Counted from the first letter of the stretch, positions 54,678 through 63,769 are shown. The stretch: DNA of 64,000 nucleotides from Flavobacterium amniphilum (GCF_023634845.1 NZ_JAMLJL010000007.1:162491-226490), one strand, 5' to 3'. Made by a program: numbers and translations. The notes: generated by a model not told the origin, from the letters alone.

Positions 54678-55217
54678 TTAATTCCAGTTCTCTTCGAAGC
54701 CGTAGTCTTCAAAAGAGTCGTCGCCTTCAAACATGTCGAAGTCTTCTTCATCGTAGTCGTCTTCAAATTCATCATGGAAACCACCTTCTTTATCTGCTTC
54801 GAATTCTTTGTCCGGGGCAAAAGAAGGCATCATTCCGTGGGAGAACAACAGGTCAGGATAGCTAACACCATTATCCGGTTCTTCAATTGCGGCTAATTCC
54901 ACGAAGAATGTCCACATGTTCAGGAAGTCGTATACATAAATCATTTTGGTGTTATCTTCATCAAATGTGGATGATAAAAGATAATCTCCCATGGTTAAGC
55001 CTTCGCCAGGTGTGTCCCCGGTATCGAATAAAGGGATTTCTTCATCCTGATTCCATTTGTCATCACAGGTATAAAATGCAGCCATTTCCATTCCGTCAAA
55101 GCCGAAAGCGTTTACCACAGCATTGTGTAAATCTTCCAGTGTATCCTTTTCTTCAATGGCTATATCCCTGAAAATATCTTCTTCCGCGTCAAGAATGACT
55201 CTGAATTTGTAAATCAT
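54678..55217 (-). CDS. IS1096 element passenger TnpR-family (pRiA4b ORF-3-like) protein
   Basis: 179 residues. The N-terminal ~115 residues match the plasmid_pRiA4b domain (MIYKFRVILDAEEDIFRDIA; FGFDGMEMAAFYTCDDKW). The tail is very acidic (EFEDDYDEEDFDMFEGDDSF). Despite the name, in Bacteroidetes this is a conserved chromosomal protein, and no transposase or inverted repeats are seen here. Function unknown. Confidence 0.82.
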   Translation of the reverse strand: MIYKFRVILDAEEDIFRDIAIEEKDTLEDLHNAVVNAFGFDGMEMAAFYTCDDKWNQDEEIPLFDTGDTPGEGLTMGDYLLSSTFDEDNTKMIYVYDFLNMWTFFVELAAIEEPDNGVSYPDLLFSHGMMPSFAPDKEFEADKEGGFHDEFEDDYDEEDFDMFEGDDSFEDYGFEENWN

Positions 55218-55302
55218 AATTGTCAGTATTATTGAAAGGTCAAAGGTAAAATATAATTTCGATTTAGAGTTTAGGAATCCTGAATTGTTGATAAGATTTT
55301 AA

Positions 55303-55692
55303 TCAACTCTCGTAGAATTCGATAGGTAAATCATCTGGATCTGTGGTGAAGAAAAAGCGTTTTTGGGTGTATTCATCCTCTCTGATTTCTTCACAAACCA
55401 ACTTATAATCTGTCAGGTATTGTCTGGTTTTGGCAATGTCATTTACCTCAAAAGCCAAGTGACGTAATCCTGCAGCTTCGGGTCTAGATATTCTTTTGGG
55501 CGGCTCAGGAAAAGAAAACAATTCGATGGTATAGATACCATTGAGGGCTAAATCCAGTTTATGGGATTGTCTTTCTTCCCTGAAGACTTCCTGTATGATT
55601 TCCAGACCGAGTATTTCCGTGTAGAAGTGTTTTGACTTTTGGTAATCGGAACAAATGATGGCGATGTGATGGACTTTATTGAGTTGGAGCAT
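55303..55692 (-). CDS. gloA2: Glyoxalase I-like metalloprotein (SMU1112c/YaeR, VOC family)
   Basis: 129 residues forming a VOC fold. Metal-ligand pattern: His in VHHIAIICSD, Glu in YTIELFSFPEPPKRISRPEA, His in GLRHLAFEVND and Glu in PIEFYE. This matches the YaeR subgroup and not true lactoylglutathione lyase. The gene's first bases overlap the end of the DUF998 gene by 17 bp, so the two are cotranscribed. Confidence 0.87.
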   Translation of the reverse strand: MLQLNKVHHIAIICSDYQKSKHFYTEILGLEIIQEVFREERQSHKLDLALNGIYTIELFSFPEPPKRISRPEAAGLRHLAFEVNDIAKTRQYLTDYKLVCEEIREDEYTQKRFFFTTDPDDLPIEFYES

Positions 55693-56314
55693 TTCGTTTG
55701 TTTTTCAGGACATGTAAAGAACAGAGGATAATCCAAAGCAGGATGCTTCCTTCAATAATACGTTGGATTACTCCTTTGTAGGGAGACTGTAAGTCGGCAT
55801 TGAGCAGTATGAAAAAGCAGAAACTCAGCGCTGCCAGGATGAAACCCGAGTTGGAAAACGAAGCAGCATTCTTCCATTTCCGGGAGGCGATGGCTACTAA
55901 AGCAATTGAAGGCGGAACCATCAGATAGGTGAAGAACCCTGTCAGGTTGTGTATGAGTTGGCTCACGGAAGGATTAACAAAATCAGGGTTACAGCCGGCA
56001 TCACAATTAAAGAAGCCGCAAATAACCGTACCTAAGCCATAACCGACACCAACTCCCAAAAAGCCTAAGGTGCTTAAAGCCGATTTATCGGTTTCCTTCA
56101 GCGAGAAAACAGAGAACAGAAACAGTAAGAACCCGCTTGGAATGTATAAAAAGTGGCGTATGAAGTCAGCGTCAGGAGCACCGACAGCATAGAGTTCGCT
56201 GATAAACTGTGAACTATAGTCATACCCCGGATACTGAATTCCGGCAATGACGGTTGTCAGTACAAAGAGCAACGCACCGGTAATTCCGGTTAAAAAGGTT
56301 TTGGATATAGTCAT
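55676..56314 (-). CDS. DUF998 membrane protein
   Basis: 212 residues with six hydrophobic helices. Start MTISKTFLTGITGALLFVLT; the first loop YPGYDYSSQFISELYAVGAP is diagnostic for DUF998. Helix 3 region has GTVICGFFNCDAGCNPDF, a Cys-rich loop. Function unknown. It lies between the HPP gene (15 bp upstream) and the glyoxalase-like gene in one operon. Confidence 0.85.
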   Translation of the reverse strand: MTISKTFLTGITGALLFVLTTVIAGIQYPGYDYSSQFISELYAVGAPDADFIRHFLYIPSGFLLFLFSVFSLKETDKSALSTLGFLGVGVGYGLGTVICGFFNCDAGCNPDFVNPSVSQLIHNLTGFFTYLMVPPSIALVAIASRKWKNAASFSNSGFILAALSFCFFILLNADLQSPYKGVIQRIIEGSILLWIILCSLHVLKNKRNAPTQ

Positions 56315-56329
56315 TTTACTTCGTTTGTT

Positions 56330-56938
56330 TTAGTTGGTCCCTTCCGATTTGATACGGTCGAAAATTTTGTTCTTAAACTTAGTAAATTTTTTGTTAGTAG
56401 GATAGTGCCTGTTGGTAGTCATGTTGTTAAAAATCAGGGCAAAAGCTAAAAGGATCAAGGCACCACTCAGTACCGGTGACAAGACATACCAATAGCCCAG
56501 TTTTACAATAGCAGGCGAACCCGTAACCGCAATCAGTGCGGTTGCACCACCGGGAGGGTGCAATGTTTTGGTAATCTGCATGAGAACGATGGCTGATGCT
56601 ACCGCTACAGCGGAAGCCAGCCAGATAATGTCAGGGAAAAGCTTAGCAGCAGTGACTCCCACAATAGCAGAAATGACATGACCGCCAATGAGGTTGCGGG
56701 GTTGTGCGAGAGGACTCTGGATTACACCATAAATGAGCACACAGGAAGCACCGAAAGAACCAATCAGGAACACATAATCTTCTTTTGGGAAGGCATTGTA
56801 CTGCAAATAGGCAATGATTCCCATGCCCGTAAAAGCACCGATGAAAGCCCAGAAATGCTCCCGGAAGTCCACCAATGTTTCTTTGTACAGAACGTATTTA
56901 GCCTTGCGGTAATTGCGTTTGATTTTGGGTGTAGGCAT
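56330..56938 (-). CDS. HPP-family membrane protein
   Basis: 202 residues from the ATG at 56938 (MPTPKIKRNYRKAKYVLYKE). The frame is open to 57022, but 56938 begins 1 bp after the upstream CLC gene's stop codon. Four membrane helices and the name-giving motif TLHPPGGATALIAV. HPP proteins are nitrite- or anion-transport-associated in cyanobacteria and plants. Coupling with a CLC anion channel suggests an anion-handling pair. Confidence 0.85.
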   Translation of the reverse strand: MPTPKIKRNYRKAKYVLYKETLVDFREHFWAFIGAFTGMGIIAYLQYNAFPKEDYVFLIGSFGASCVLIYGVIQSPLAQPRNLIGGHVISAIVGVTAAKLFPDIIWLASAVAVASAIVLMQITKTLHPPGGATALIAVTGSPAIVKLGYWYVLSPVLSGALILLAFALIFNNMTTNRHYPTNKKFTKFKNKIFDRIKSEGTN

Positions 56939-56939
56939 G

Positions 56940-58220
56940 CTAACTGACTTTTTGCGGTTTATAGGAATAAACGGTATGTGGATAGATATACTGCGCGGTG
57001 TATTTTGCAACAAGACAGACAATTGCCGCCGGAAACAGTAAAACGTAGTTGTTTATGAGTCCGCAGGTGAGGAATATGGCTGTAAGCGGAGCATTGATGC
57101 TTGCGCTGAGCATGGCACCCATTCCCAGAATCATGAAATTGAGAGGTATGACCTGTGCATCAAAAAAAGTATTCAGGAGAATGGCCAATAAGAGACCGAT
57201 GAACCCACCTGTGAAAATGCTGGGAGCGAATACACCTCCGTCACCACCGGCAGCCAGGGTTGCAGAAGTGACTATGGGTTTCAGGATGATAATACCCGAG
57301 AATGTCAGGAATAAAGACAATGAAAGCGTCAACTGATTTGATTGTGCCAGATTTTCTTTAATGGCATGGTAACCTTCCCCGTAAAGCTGTGGCAATACCA
57401 ATAAGGCGATACCCAGGATACCGGAACCCAATACTATTCTTGTGGAGTGTTTGCTGATTTCGGTGAACTTCTTTTTGAAGAAGATAACAGATTTAGTCAG
57501 GTAAACCGAATTCATGCCTGCGATGATACCCAAGAGTATAAAATAAGGAATGGCTTTCCAGTTCCAGAATGTTATATTGGCAGAGAATAATGGCTTTTCA
57601 TCCAATACATAAATAAAAACCAGTGCTGTTGCCACTGCAATTGATGTTGTAATCAACAATGTTTTTGACAATTTCTTTGAGATGACTTCCCAGGCGAACA
57701 GGAAACCGGCAAACGGACTGCAGAAAAGAGCTGTTACCCCGGCAGCTACTCCTGCGCAGATCAATTCAGTTTTATGGCGGTTGAAGAGGTTTTCCTTTTC
57801 CTGCGCAACTGAGCCAACCGTAGCCGATGCCACTACTGTTGAAACCTCAATACCGGTAGAACCTCCAAAAGCAACAGTAAGTAATCCGTTGATGAAATGT
57901 GAAGGTATTTTATACACCGGGAGACTGTTCTTTCGTTCTGACGTAGTGTCGAATATTTCCTTAATACCTTTGTTTTCCTTCTTCTTGAACAGGTATTGGC
58001 GTAAAAAGTAAATAACGGATAATCCAACAGCCGGGAAGAGTATGAGCAGAAAGTTATTGGCAGAAGCTTTATGAAACAGAATGTCTTCGTAATGTTCAGT
58101 GATGTGTTTTAAGGAAACAGCCAGAAATGCAGAAAGAAAACCGATTAAAACAGAAACCACTGCCAGTTTTTGGTACTTGATACGTGTGTAATTCTTTTTG
58201 ATGTGGTTTATTTTCTTCAT
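56940..58220 (-). CDS. CLC-family chloride channel or H+/Cl- antiporter
   Basis: 426 residues, about 10-12 membrane helices. Anion-selectivity motifs: GGSTGIEVSTVVASATVG (corresponding to GSGIP/GREGP region) and AAGGDGGVFAPSIFTG (GxFxP). No cytoplasmic CBS domain. The gating glutamate region reads GIEVST, keeping a Glu, which suits an antiporter. First gene of the CLC-HPP-DUF998-glyoxalase-like operon. Confidence 0.9.
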   Translation of the reverse strand: MKKINHIKKNYTRIKYQKLAVVSVLIGFLSAFLAVSLKHITEHYEDILFHKASANNFLLILFPAVGLSVIYFLRQYLFKKKENKGIKEIFDTTSERKNSLPVYKIPSHFINGLLTVAFGGSTGIEVSTVVASATVGSVAQEKENLFNRHKTELICAGVAAGVTALFCSPFAGFLFAWEVISKKLSKTLLITTSIAVATALVFIYVLDEKPLFSANITFWNWKAIPYFILLGIIAGMNSVYLTKSVIFFKKKFTEISKHSTRIVLGSGILGIALLVLPQLYGEGYHAIKENLAQSNQLTLSLSLFLTFSGIIILKPIVTSATLAAGGDGGVFAPSIFTGGFIGLLLAILLNTFFDAQVIPLNFMILGMGAMLSASINAPLTAIFLTCGLINNYVLLFPAAIVCLVAKYTAQYIYPHTVYSYKPQKVS

Positions 58221-58320
58221 GCGGGGTGTTCCATTAAGGTTTGGTCACTGCAAAAATACATTGCAATGAAAGAAATATTCTTTTAAAAATGTTAAAGTTA
58301 AGCTGTTGGCAGCAGGCCGG

Positions 58321-58674
58321 TTAGAGTAGGTTTAATTCTTTTTTAATCTTAGGAGGCAGTTTGTCTTTAACCAGATTGTACGATTGTCCGGTGAAGTGTT
58401 TCCATTCTTTTAGCGAGAGTGTATTGATGTTTTCCACCAGTACCCATTTGTATTTGGCCACATACGGGGCGGGTTTTATGCCCGGTTGGGTACTCATGGT
58501 TTCAAACTCTTCTTCGGTTACTTTGAAAGAGGCAGAGGTGGGCGACTGGTTGAGGCCCACTACGCAGAACATCTTAGTTCCGATACAAAAGCACAGATCA
58601 TTACCCCATTTGATGTCTTCGGTAACGTGGGGCAGTGCTTTGCAGATTTGCTGTAGGGTTTCGATATCCATCAT
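58321..58674 (-). CDS. MmcQ/YjbR-family protein
   Basis: 117 residues starting MMDIETLQQICKALPHVTED, with IKWGNDLCFCIGTKMFCVVG and PAPYVAKYKWVLVENINTLS, the YjbR fold (cystatin-like, DNA-binding in E. coli YjbR). The start codon overlaps the stop codon of the YciI-like gene upstream (ATGATG), showing coupling. Confidence 0.88.
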   Translation of the reverse strand: MMDIETLQQICKALPHVTEDIKWGNDLCFCIGTKMFCVVGLNQSPTSASFKVTEEEFETMSTQPGIKPAPYVAKYKWVLVENINTLSLKEWKHFTGQSYNLVKDKLPPKIKKELNLL

Positions 58675-59132
58675 CAGAACTTAGTCTTGGCTACTTTATC
58701 ATGGTTTTTGGATACCTGCATTAAGGCAGCGCTGCTGTACCATGGTGTTAATTCCACTTCGAATATTTTAGCTTTTACGGCAGGGTCTGTTTCTACGAGT
58801 TTCTGTGCTTCTTCGACAGTGGCACAATTGAAGATGAAAATACCACGGTAATTGCGGTCGTTTTTCATGAACGGTCCGGCTACTGCCAGTTTACCTTCTT
58901 CTGCCAGTTTGTTGATATTGGCCATGTGGCCTTCGAAGTATTTCTTCTTTTCCTCTGCAGTTGCGGTTGTATTGCTTCCGGTTTTTAAAATGCAGAATAC
59001 ATAGTGTTTCATTCCGTATTCATCGGCTCCTAATTCCTTTGCAAGTTTTTCATCATAGGGATTTAGATTGTCTGTTTGTGCATGGGAGGTTATTCCGCAG
59101 AAAAGAATTAAGGTATAGAAGATGTTTTTCAT
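58674..59132 (-). CDS. Exported YciI-family protein
   Basis: 152 residues with a signal peptide (MKNIFYTLILFCGITSHAQ). The mature part is a YciI/dimeric ferredoxin-like fold: HYVFCILKTGSNTTATAEEK, then FEGHMANINKLAEEGKLAVA and GPFMKNDRNYRGIFIFNCAT. Histidine in FEGHM and Asp in the following motif form the presumed active site. The periplasmic location is uncommon among YciI proteins but recurrent in Bacteroidetes. Role unknown. Confidence 0.85.
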   Translation of the reverse strand: MKNIFYTLILFCGITSHAQTDNLNPYDEKLAKELGADEYGMKHYVFCILKTGSNTTATAEEKKKYFEGHMANINKLAEEGKLAVAGPFMKNDRNYRGIFIFNCATVEEAQKLVETDPAVKAKIFEVELTPWYSSAALMQVSKNHDKVAKTKF

Positions 59133-59317
59133 GATTATGGATGTTAGTGTTGTAAAGTTAGTTTTTTTAGTGATTAGTAACTAGTAATTAGTGCTTAGTT
59201 TTTAGTCCTTAGTCCTTAGTAATTAGTTTTTAGTTCTTGATGATTAGTGATTGTTGCTTTTAAGGAGAATCTACTAATCTTATAGTTTTATTCCGCTTGT
59301 ATTGTACTTATACTGCA

Positions 59318-59740
59318 CTTTAGTATGGCTTTAGTATGGCTTTAGTATGGCTTTAGTATGGCTTTAGTATGGGTCAAGTACGGGTCAAGTACGGGTCAAA
59401 TACGGGTCAAATACGGGTCGAATACGGGTCGAATACGGGTCGAATACGGGTCAAGTACGGGTCAAGTACGGGTCAATTACGGGTCAATTACGGGTCAAGT
59501 ACGGGTCAAGTATGGGTCAAGTATGGGTCAAGTATGGGTCAAGTATGGGTCAAGTATGGGTCAAGTATGGGTCAAGTATGGGTCAAGTATGGGTCAAGTA
59601 CGGGTCAAGTACGGGTCAAGTACGGGTCAAGTACGGGTCAAGTACGGGTCAAATACGGGTCAAGTACGGGTCAAGTACGGGTCAAGTACGGGTCAAGTAC
59701 GGGTCAAGTACGGGTCAAGTACGGGTCAAGTACGGGTCAA
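59318..59740 (+). repeat. 11-bp minisatellite, about 38 units
   Basis: Five units CTTTAGTATGG (59318-59372) pass without a break into 33 units of GTCAAGTACGG type (59373-59735), with variants GTCAAATACGG, GTCGAATACGG, GTCAATTACGG and GTCAAGTATGG in local clusters. The repeat ends GTCAACCGTGAGG. All three plus-strand frames are open because three units (33 bp) encode an 11-residue repeat with no stop. Just upstream (59160-59250) is a TTAGT-rich low-complexity stretch. Confidence 0.97.
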
Positions 59741-60252
59741 CCGTGAGGTGATTTGGGGTTATAACATAAGGAGAAAAGACTTAAACGATGTTTTTTGGTT
59801 ACCAACCGAAGTAATGGGATCTGGTGGCTTTGTTTGTACGGTTATCCGGTTTTTTGCATGGAGTGCCGGTTTTTGTGAATATTAGTTTGCAGTTTTCGGA
59901 TGAATGTAATTTTTTTTGTTTTGGATAATAGGAACTTGCTTTTAAAAATATAAAATTTAATTTATTAAAAACCAGTATAAATACGTATTGTCTGCTATTT
60001 CAGATTCGCAGTATATTAGAGAAGTATGTAGTTTGATTATTGGCATGGAAATGTGCGGTTATCTGATGGTGATCCCAAAAAGCGGACATGCTTAGCGGTG
60101 AGACTATTGGGAGTTGGGAGATATTTGCTGGTTGATTCATCATTAAAAATGAATGAAAGGGATTCTTCCGATGGTATTGATTTTCCTGTAAAACATGATA
60201 CGGGGGTGCTGAAAACCGAATAGAGTAGGCAGAAACTAAAAAATTAATAAAA
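59741..60252. other. Gene-free stretch after the minisatellite
   Basis: About 510 bp with no credible gene. The open frame running out of the repeat ends at 59885 and looks non-coding. No clear hairpin or promoter was found; the start of the 60253 gene follows an A-rich, SD-poor leader. Confidence 0.5.
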
Positions 60253-61107
60253 ATGGGGAAAAAATGTATTCTTGTTTTAACGATGATTTTCGGTCAGTTG
60301 GTATTTTGCCAGACATCTGCTTCTTTAGATAGTCCGGATAACCAGATCAGCGGAAACGGCATTTCAAAAGGTAAAGGTAAAAAGCCAACTACAGATGATG
60401 TTCTGAAGGGGAAAAAATCGTTACATTTTTTAAAATTGGCCTTGGATTATTCAAACGTTGAAATCAAATTTGACGGTAAGAAAATGATAGCCGGAGAGCT
60501 GACCTCCGATGAGGTTAAAAAATTCTGTTCGAATTCATTTGAAGGGGAGATACTGACAAGAGAAACGTTCAACGCTTCCTATAATGTCGGTATTTCCGGA
60601 TTTGGTTCAGACGGTAAGATTGAAAGCAGTACTGTTTGCCTGAAGAAATTTGCCCTTTTTTACAAGTTGGTCAACGTGAGAAGAAAAAGTGATAAAGCCA
60701 TTATCGGTTCCATTATTCTGGGATATGGATACAGTTTAGACGTGAATGTCAATTCCAAGGAAAAACAGGCGACAGCCAAGTATTCCAGTATTGCTTCTTT
60801 ATCGGCGTCAAAAAGTAAGTTTGAGGGAAATATATCCCTTTCAAAATTCGGAATCCCCACGGATAAAGTCCAAATTACATTCCCGAGTATCTCAAAAGTA
60901 GATGAGAGCAGCCTGCAATTAGGTTCGAGCATGCTTGAAAATGCCAAAACCATGATTGTGAATGCTGTTGGCAACGGTCAAATTACCCCCCGTTTAACCG
61001 TTATCGGTTTTATTCCGATTGATGATACAGATAATGAAACCCTTTATAAGGCAATTCTTGACTTAAATGATCCTTCGGAAGAAAGCAAAAATTACATATT
61101 AAATTAG
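60253..61107 (+). CDS. Unknown secreted protein
   Basis: 284 residues with a signal peptide (MGKKCILVLTMIFGQLVFCQ) and a mature beta-rich protein. A Gly/Lys-rich linker (NGISKGKGKKPTTDDV) is followed by AKYSSIASLSASKSKFEGNI and late NAVGNGQITPRLTVIGFIPI. Two cysteines (FCSNSF and TVCLKK). No family recognised, no T9SS sorting tail. Stands alone between the minisatellite and the ArsR operon. Confidence 0.7.
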   Translation: MGKKCILVLTMIFGQLVFCQTSASLDSPDNQISGNGISKGKGKKPTTDDVLKGKKSLHFLKLALDYSNVEIKFDGKKMIAGELTSDEVKKFCSNSFEGEILTRETFNASYNVGISGFGSDGKIESSTVCLKKFALFYKLVNVRRKSDKAIIGSIILGYGYSLDVNVNSKEKQATAKYSSIASLSASKSKFEGNISLSKFGIPTDKVQITFPSISKVDESSLQLGSSMLENAKTMIVNAVGNGQITPRLTVIGFIPIDDTDNETLYKAILDLNDPSEESKNYILN

Positions 61108-61247
61108 GGCGGCAATTAAGAAAAGATCAGTTTCAACGACACTTTTCCGCTTTATTGACTGCATAAAGTACCTTCCGGACCTGTTTCAATTGCCATTGCT
61201 GAACACCCGGAATTACTGCTAATTACTTTGTTTTAAAATGTTTGTGT

Positions 61248-61278
61248 AAACCCCAATTCAATAGTTGGGGTTTATTTT
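61248..61278 (+). terminator. Terminator upstream of the ArsR operon
   Basis: 9-bp stem AAACCCCAA / TTGGGGTTT with an 8-base loop and TATTTTTT tail. It ends the transcript of the secreted protein gene. Confidence 0.8.
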
Positions 61279-61301
61279 TTGTAAAAAAAATCTTCAATTT
61301 A

Positions 61302-61350
61302 TTTGCGTAGTTAAATAACTACATATATATTTGTGTAGTCAAATAACTAC
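61302..61350 (+). promoter_or_regulatory. Promoter with twin ArsR operators
   Basis: TTTG (61302-61305), a 20-bp spacer, TATATTTG (61326-61333): an excellent Bacteroidetes promoter. Two almost identical 16-bp palindromes lie on it: GTAGTTAAATAACTAC (61307-61322) fills the spacer and GTAGTCAAATAACTAC (61335-61350) covers the expected start point and abuts the ATG. Centres are 28 bp apart. This strongly suggests autorepression by the ArsR-type protein. Confidence 0.85.
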
Positions 61351-61677
61351 ATGATGAATTTAAGAAGAGATGTTTTTCAGGCAATTGCAGATCCAACGAG
61401 AAGGGCGATTTTACTTTTAGTTTCTGCGCAAGCGGTCACAGCGGGGGCGATAGCGGCTAACTTTGATACCGCCCGCCCGACAATTTCCAAACATTTACAG
61501 ATACTGACCGAATGTGAATTACTCGGCAAAGAACAAATTGGCCGCGAGATTTACTACAGTCTGAACACGGAAAAGATGAAGGAGATAGCCGATTTTATAG
61601 AGCCTTTCCGCCAGTTGTGGGAGCAACGGTTCAATACTTTGGAACAAATCATGAAAAACTATACACCTAAAAACTAA
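61351..61677 (+). CDS. ArsR-family winged-helix repressor
   Basis: 108 residues. [20 protein letters not shown] and [20 protein letters not shown] form the ArsR HTH; the C-terminal helix [20 protein letters not shown] mediates dimers. No metal-binding cysteines (no ELCVC), so it belongs to the SdpR-like, metal-independent branch linked to AHSA1 genes. ATG at 61351 or 61354; operator 2 ends at 61350. Controls the AHSA1-DoxX-YdeI genes that follow. Confidence 0.92.
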   Translation: MMNLRRDVFQAIADPTRRAILLLVSAQAVTAGAIAANFDTARPTISKHLQILTECELLGKEQIGREIYYSLNTEKMKEIADFIEPFRQLWEQRFNTLEQIMKNYTPKN

Positions 61678-61682
61678 AAAAA

Positions 61683-62147
61683 GTGGAACAGAAAACAAAA
61701 CTCAATGCCGAAGACGGCCGCCAGGAAATTATAATCACCAGAGAGTTCGATTTGCCTTTGGAATTATTGTTTACCGCGTATGTTGAACCTGAAATCGTAG
61801 CCCAATGGATGGGGACCAAAGTGGTGAAACTCGATTCGAAAAAGCATGGCAGCTATCAGTTTGTGACAACCGATCCCAAAGGAAATGAGCATCATTTTAA
61901 CGGTACCATCCATGAGTTTGTACCCAATCAAAAGATTACCCGTACTTTCGAGATGGAGCATACCGATTTTCCGGTGCAGCTTGAATTCCTGAATTTTGAG
62001 AAAGTAACCGATGTGACGAGTAAATTAACGATGCAGGTGGTGTATAAATCGGTTGAGGACCGTAATAATATGCTGAAACTGCCATTTGCGCAGGGAATCA
62101 ATTTTGCGCATAACAGACTGCAGGAAATTGCAAATAAATTAAAATAA
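61683..62147 (+). CDS. SRPBCC/AHSA1-domain protein (GTG start)
   Basis: 154 residues; EIIITREFDLPLELLFTAYV, EPEIVAQWMGTKVVKL then FNGTIHEFVPNQKITRTFEM are typical of the AHSA1 hot-dog-like lipid- or ligand-binding fold. Begins with GTG 5 bp after the ArsR stop codon. Common partner of ArsR repressors in Bacteroidetes; ligand unknown. Confidence 0.9.
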   Translation: MEQKTKLNAEDGRQEIIITREFDLPLELLFTAYVEPEIVAQWMGTKVVKLDSKKHGSYQFVTTDPKGNEHHFNGTIHEFVPNQKITRTFEMEHTDFPVQLEFLNFEKVTDVTSKLTMQVVYKSVEDRNNMLKLPFAQGINFAHNRLQEIANKLK

Positions 62148-62174
62148 CAAACAATCAAACTAAAAAACAGTATC

Positions 62175-62558
62175 ATGACAAAGAGAAACAAAATTATCTA
62201 TTGGGTAGCCACACTTTGGTTATCATTGGGAATGACAGCAACGGGAATTGTACAATTGATCCAATTGCCTGAAGAAGCTGAAAAAATGAAAGGACTGGGG
62301 TATCCTTTGTATTTTCTGACGATTATCGGAATATGGAAATTACTGGGTGTAGTGGCTATTTTGTCACCAAAATTACCTTTAGTAAAAGAATGGGCTTACG
62401 GCGGATTTTTCTTCCTGATGACGGGAGCCGCATTTTCGCATCTGGCCGTAAATGACAGTGCGGGTGAGTATTTCGGCCCGGGATTGTTGATCGTATTGAC
62501 GATTGTGTCCTGGTATTTCAGACCGGAAGGGAGAAAACTGATAACCGTAAACGAATAA
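62175..62558 (+). CDS. DoxX-like membrane protein
   Basis: 127 residues with four hydrophobic helices; LGYPLYFLTIIGIWKLLGVV and LVKEWAYGGFFFLMTGAAFS are diagnostic for the DoxX_2 group. Third gene of the ArsR operon. The last base is shared with the start of the next gene (TAATGATG). Confidence 0.88.
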   Translation: MTKRNKIIYWVATLWLSLGMTATGIVQLIQLPEEAEKMKGLGYPLYFLTIIGIWKLLGVVAILSPKLPLVKEWAYGGFFFLMTGAAFSHLAVNDSAGEYFGPGLLIVLTIVSWYFRPEGRKLITVNE

Positions 62559-63139
62559 TGATGAATCCGAAAGCAGACTGGTTTTTTGAAGAAGACTCGA
62601 ATTGGCAGAAAGAATACAAGGCCTTGCGGACTATCGTGAATTCGTGCGGACTGACCGAAGAGCTGAAATGGGGCGTACCGTGTTATACCGTTCAGGGGAA
62701 CAATGTGGTTCTGATCCATGGGTTTAAGGATTATTGTGCGTTGCTGTTCCACAAGGGCGTTTTGCTCAGTGACGAACAACAACTGCTGATCCAGCAAACG
62801 AAGAATGTACAGGCAGCAAGACAATTGCGGTTCACGAATTTAGAGGAGATCGTTTCGAATGAAAAACTTCTGAAAACGTATATCTATGAGGCGGTTGAGG
62901 TGGAACGTTCAGGTGTTCAGGTGCAGTATAAAAAAACCGAAGATTTTGAAATGCCGGATGAATTCCGTGTCAAGTTGGACAGCGACCCGAACCTGAAAAC
63001 GGCTTTTGACGGATTGTCAGAGGGAAGGAAAAAGGGATACCTGCTGTTCTTTTCTTCGGCGAAGCAATCGAAAACGCGGGAGTCAAGGATTGAAAAGAAC
63101 CTGGACAGGATATTAATGGGGAAGGGGCTTGACGATTAG
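62558..63139 (+). CDS. YdeI-family protein (DUF1801 plus OmdA domain)
   Basis: 193 residues. DUF1801 part: LTEELKWGVPCYTVQGNNVV, then LIHGFKDYCALLFHKG. C-terminal OmdA helical domain: FDGLSEGRKKGYLLFFSSAK and SRIEKNLDRILMGKGL. A related OmdA domain occurs at 3837-4319. Last gene of the ArsR operon. Function unknown; E. coli YdeI is linked to peptide and peroxide resistance. Confidence 0.85.
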   Translation: MMNPKADWFFEEDSNWQKEYKALRTIVNSCGLTEELKWGVPCYTVQGNNVVLIHGFKDYCALLFHKGVLLSDEQQLLIQQTKNVQAARQLRFTNLEEIVSNEKLLKTYIYEAVEVERSGVQVQYKKTEDFEMPDEFRVKLDSDPNLKTAFDGLSEGRKKGYLLFFSSAKQSKTRESRIEKNLDRILMGKGLDD

Positions 63140-63196
63140 TGGTTAATTGTTAGTGATGGAGATAAAAGATGGGTGTATGCTCATCTTTTTTTTTTT

Positions 63197-63259
63197 GAGT
63201 TATGAGTTATGAGTTATGAGTTATGAGTTATGAGTTATGAGTTGTGAGTTGTGAGTTGT
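63197..63259 (+). repeat. 7-bp tandem repeat
   Basis: Six GAGTTAT units (63197-63238) followed by three GAGTTGT units (63239-63259). A short VNTR in the gap between the YdeI gene and the lipoprotein gene. Confidence 0.9.
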
Positions 63260-63322
63260 GAGTGTCGTATATTGTTGACCGCGCTATCGGGGATGTTAAT
63301 GTCAATTTTAGAAAATTAAAAA

Positions 63323-63769
63323 ATGTTGAAATTGAAACGATGCTTGATTTTAATATCCATGTTCTTATTGTTTTTGAACTGTGGAGGAGTAAAAAGAGAA
63401 TCTTACCAAGAATTGAAAATTGGAAATCCAGAAAAGAAGACCGGCTATGTATTGTATGATGGTAAGGAAGGACATGCCTATTTTATAGAAAAAAAACACA
63501 TTGACTTAAAGAGATTGTCAAAGCATGGTATAGCTGTTTTAAAAAACAAGCCTGATTATGTTATTATTTTGCGGACCGGACTTTCTAAATTCAGGGAAAG
63601 TGAATATCTAAGCCTGACCTTGTGCAATAAAGATGAGAGGCTGATTATAAAGAAAAGTGATTTTTTATATGAAAGGTATTGTTTTGTCCGGTTGGAAGAT
63701 TACAATTTTTATGTAGTTCTCCGAGAATATAAAGATTCTATACAAAGATTAATATTTTGTCAGGAGTGA
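63323..63769 (+). CDS. Unknown lipoprotein
   Basis: 148 residues with a lipoprotein signal (LKRCLILISMFLLFLNCGG, lipobox LFLNC). The mature part is mixed alpha/beta, no family recognised. Monocistronic, AT-rich. Confidence 0.65.
   Translation: MLKLKRCLILISMFLLFLNCGGVKRESYQELKIGNPEKKTGYVLYDGKEGHAYFIEKKHIDLKRLSKHGIAVLKNKPDYVIILRTGLSKFRESEYLSLTLCNKDERLIIKKSDFLYERYCFVRLEDYNFYVVLREYKDSIQRLIFCQE

Noticed and set aside
54678..55217. An insertion sequence because of the TnpR-like/IS1096 name
   Set aside because: No transposase, terminal inverted repeats or target duplication; the family is a conserved chromosomal protein.
59358..59885. Long open frames with an 11-residue repeat (GQVRVKYGSST type) in all three plus-strand frames
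   Set aside because: They arise automatically from an 11-bp repeat lacking stop codons; no start signal, signal peptide or conserved flank supports translation.
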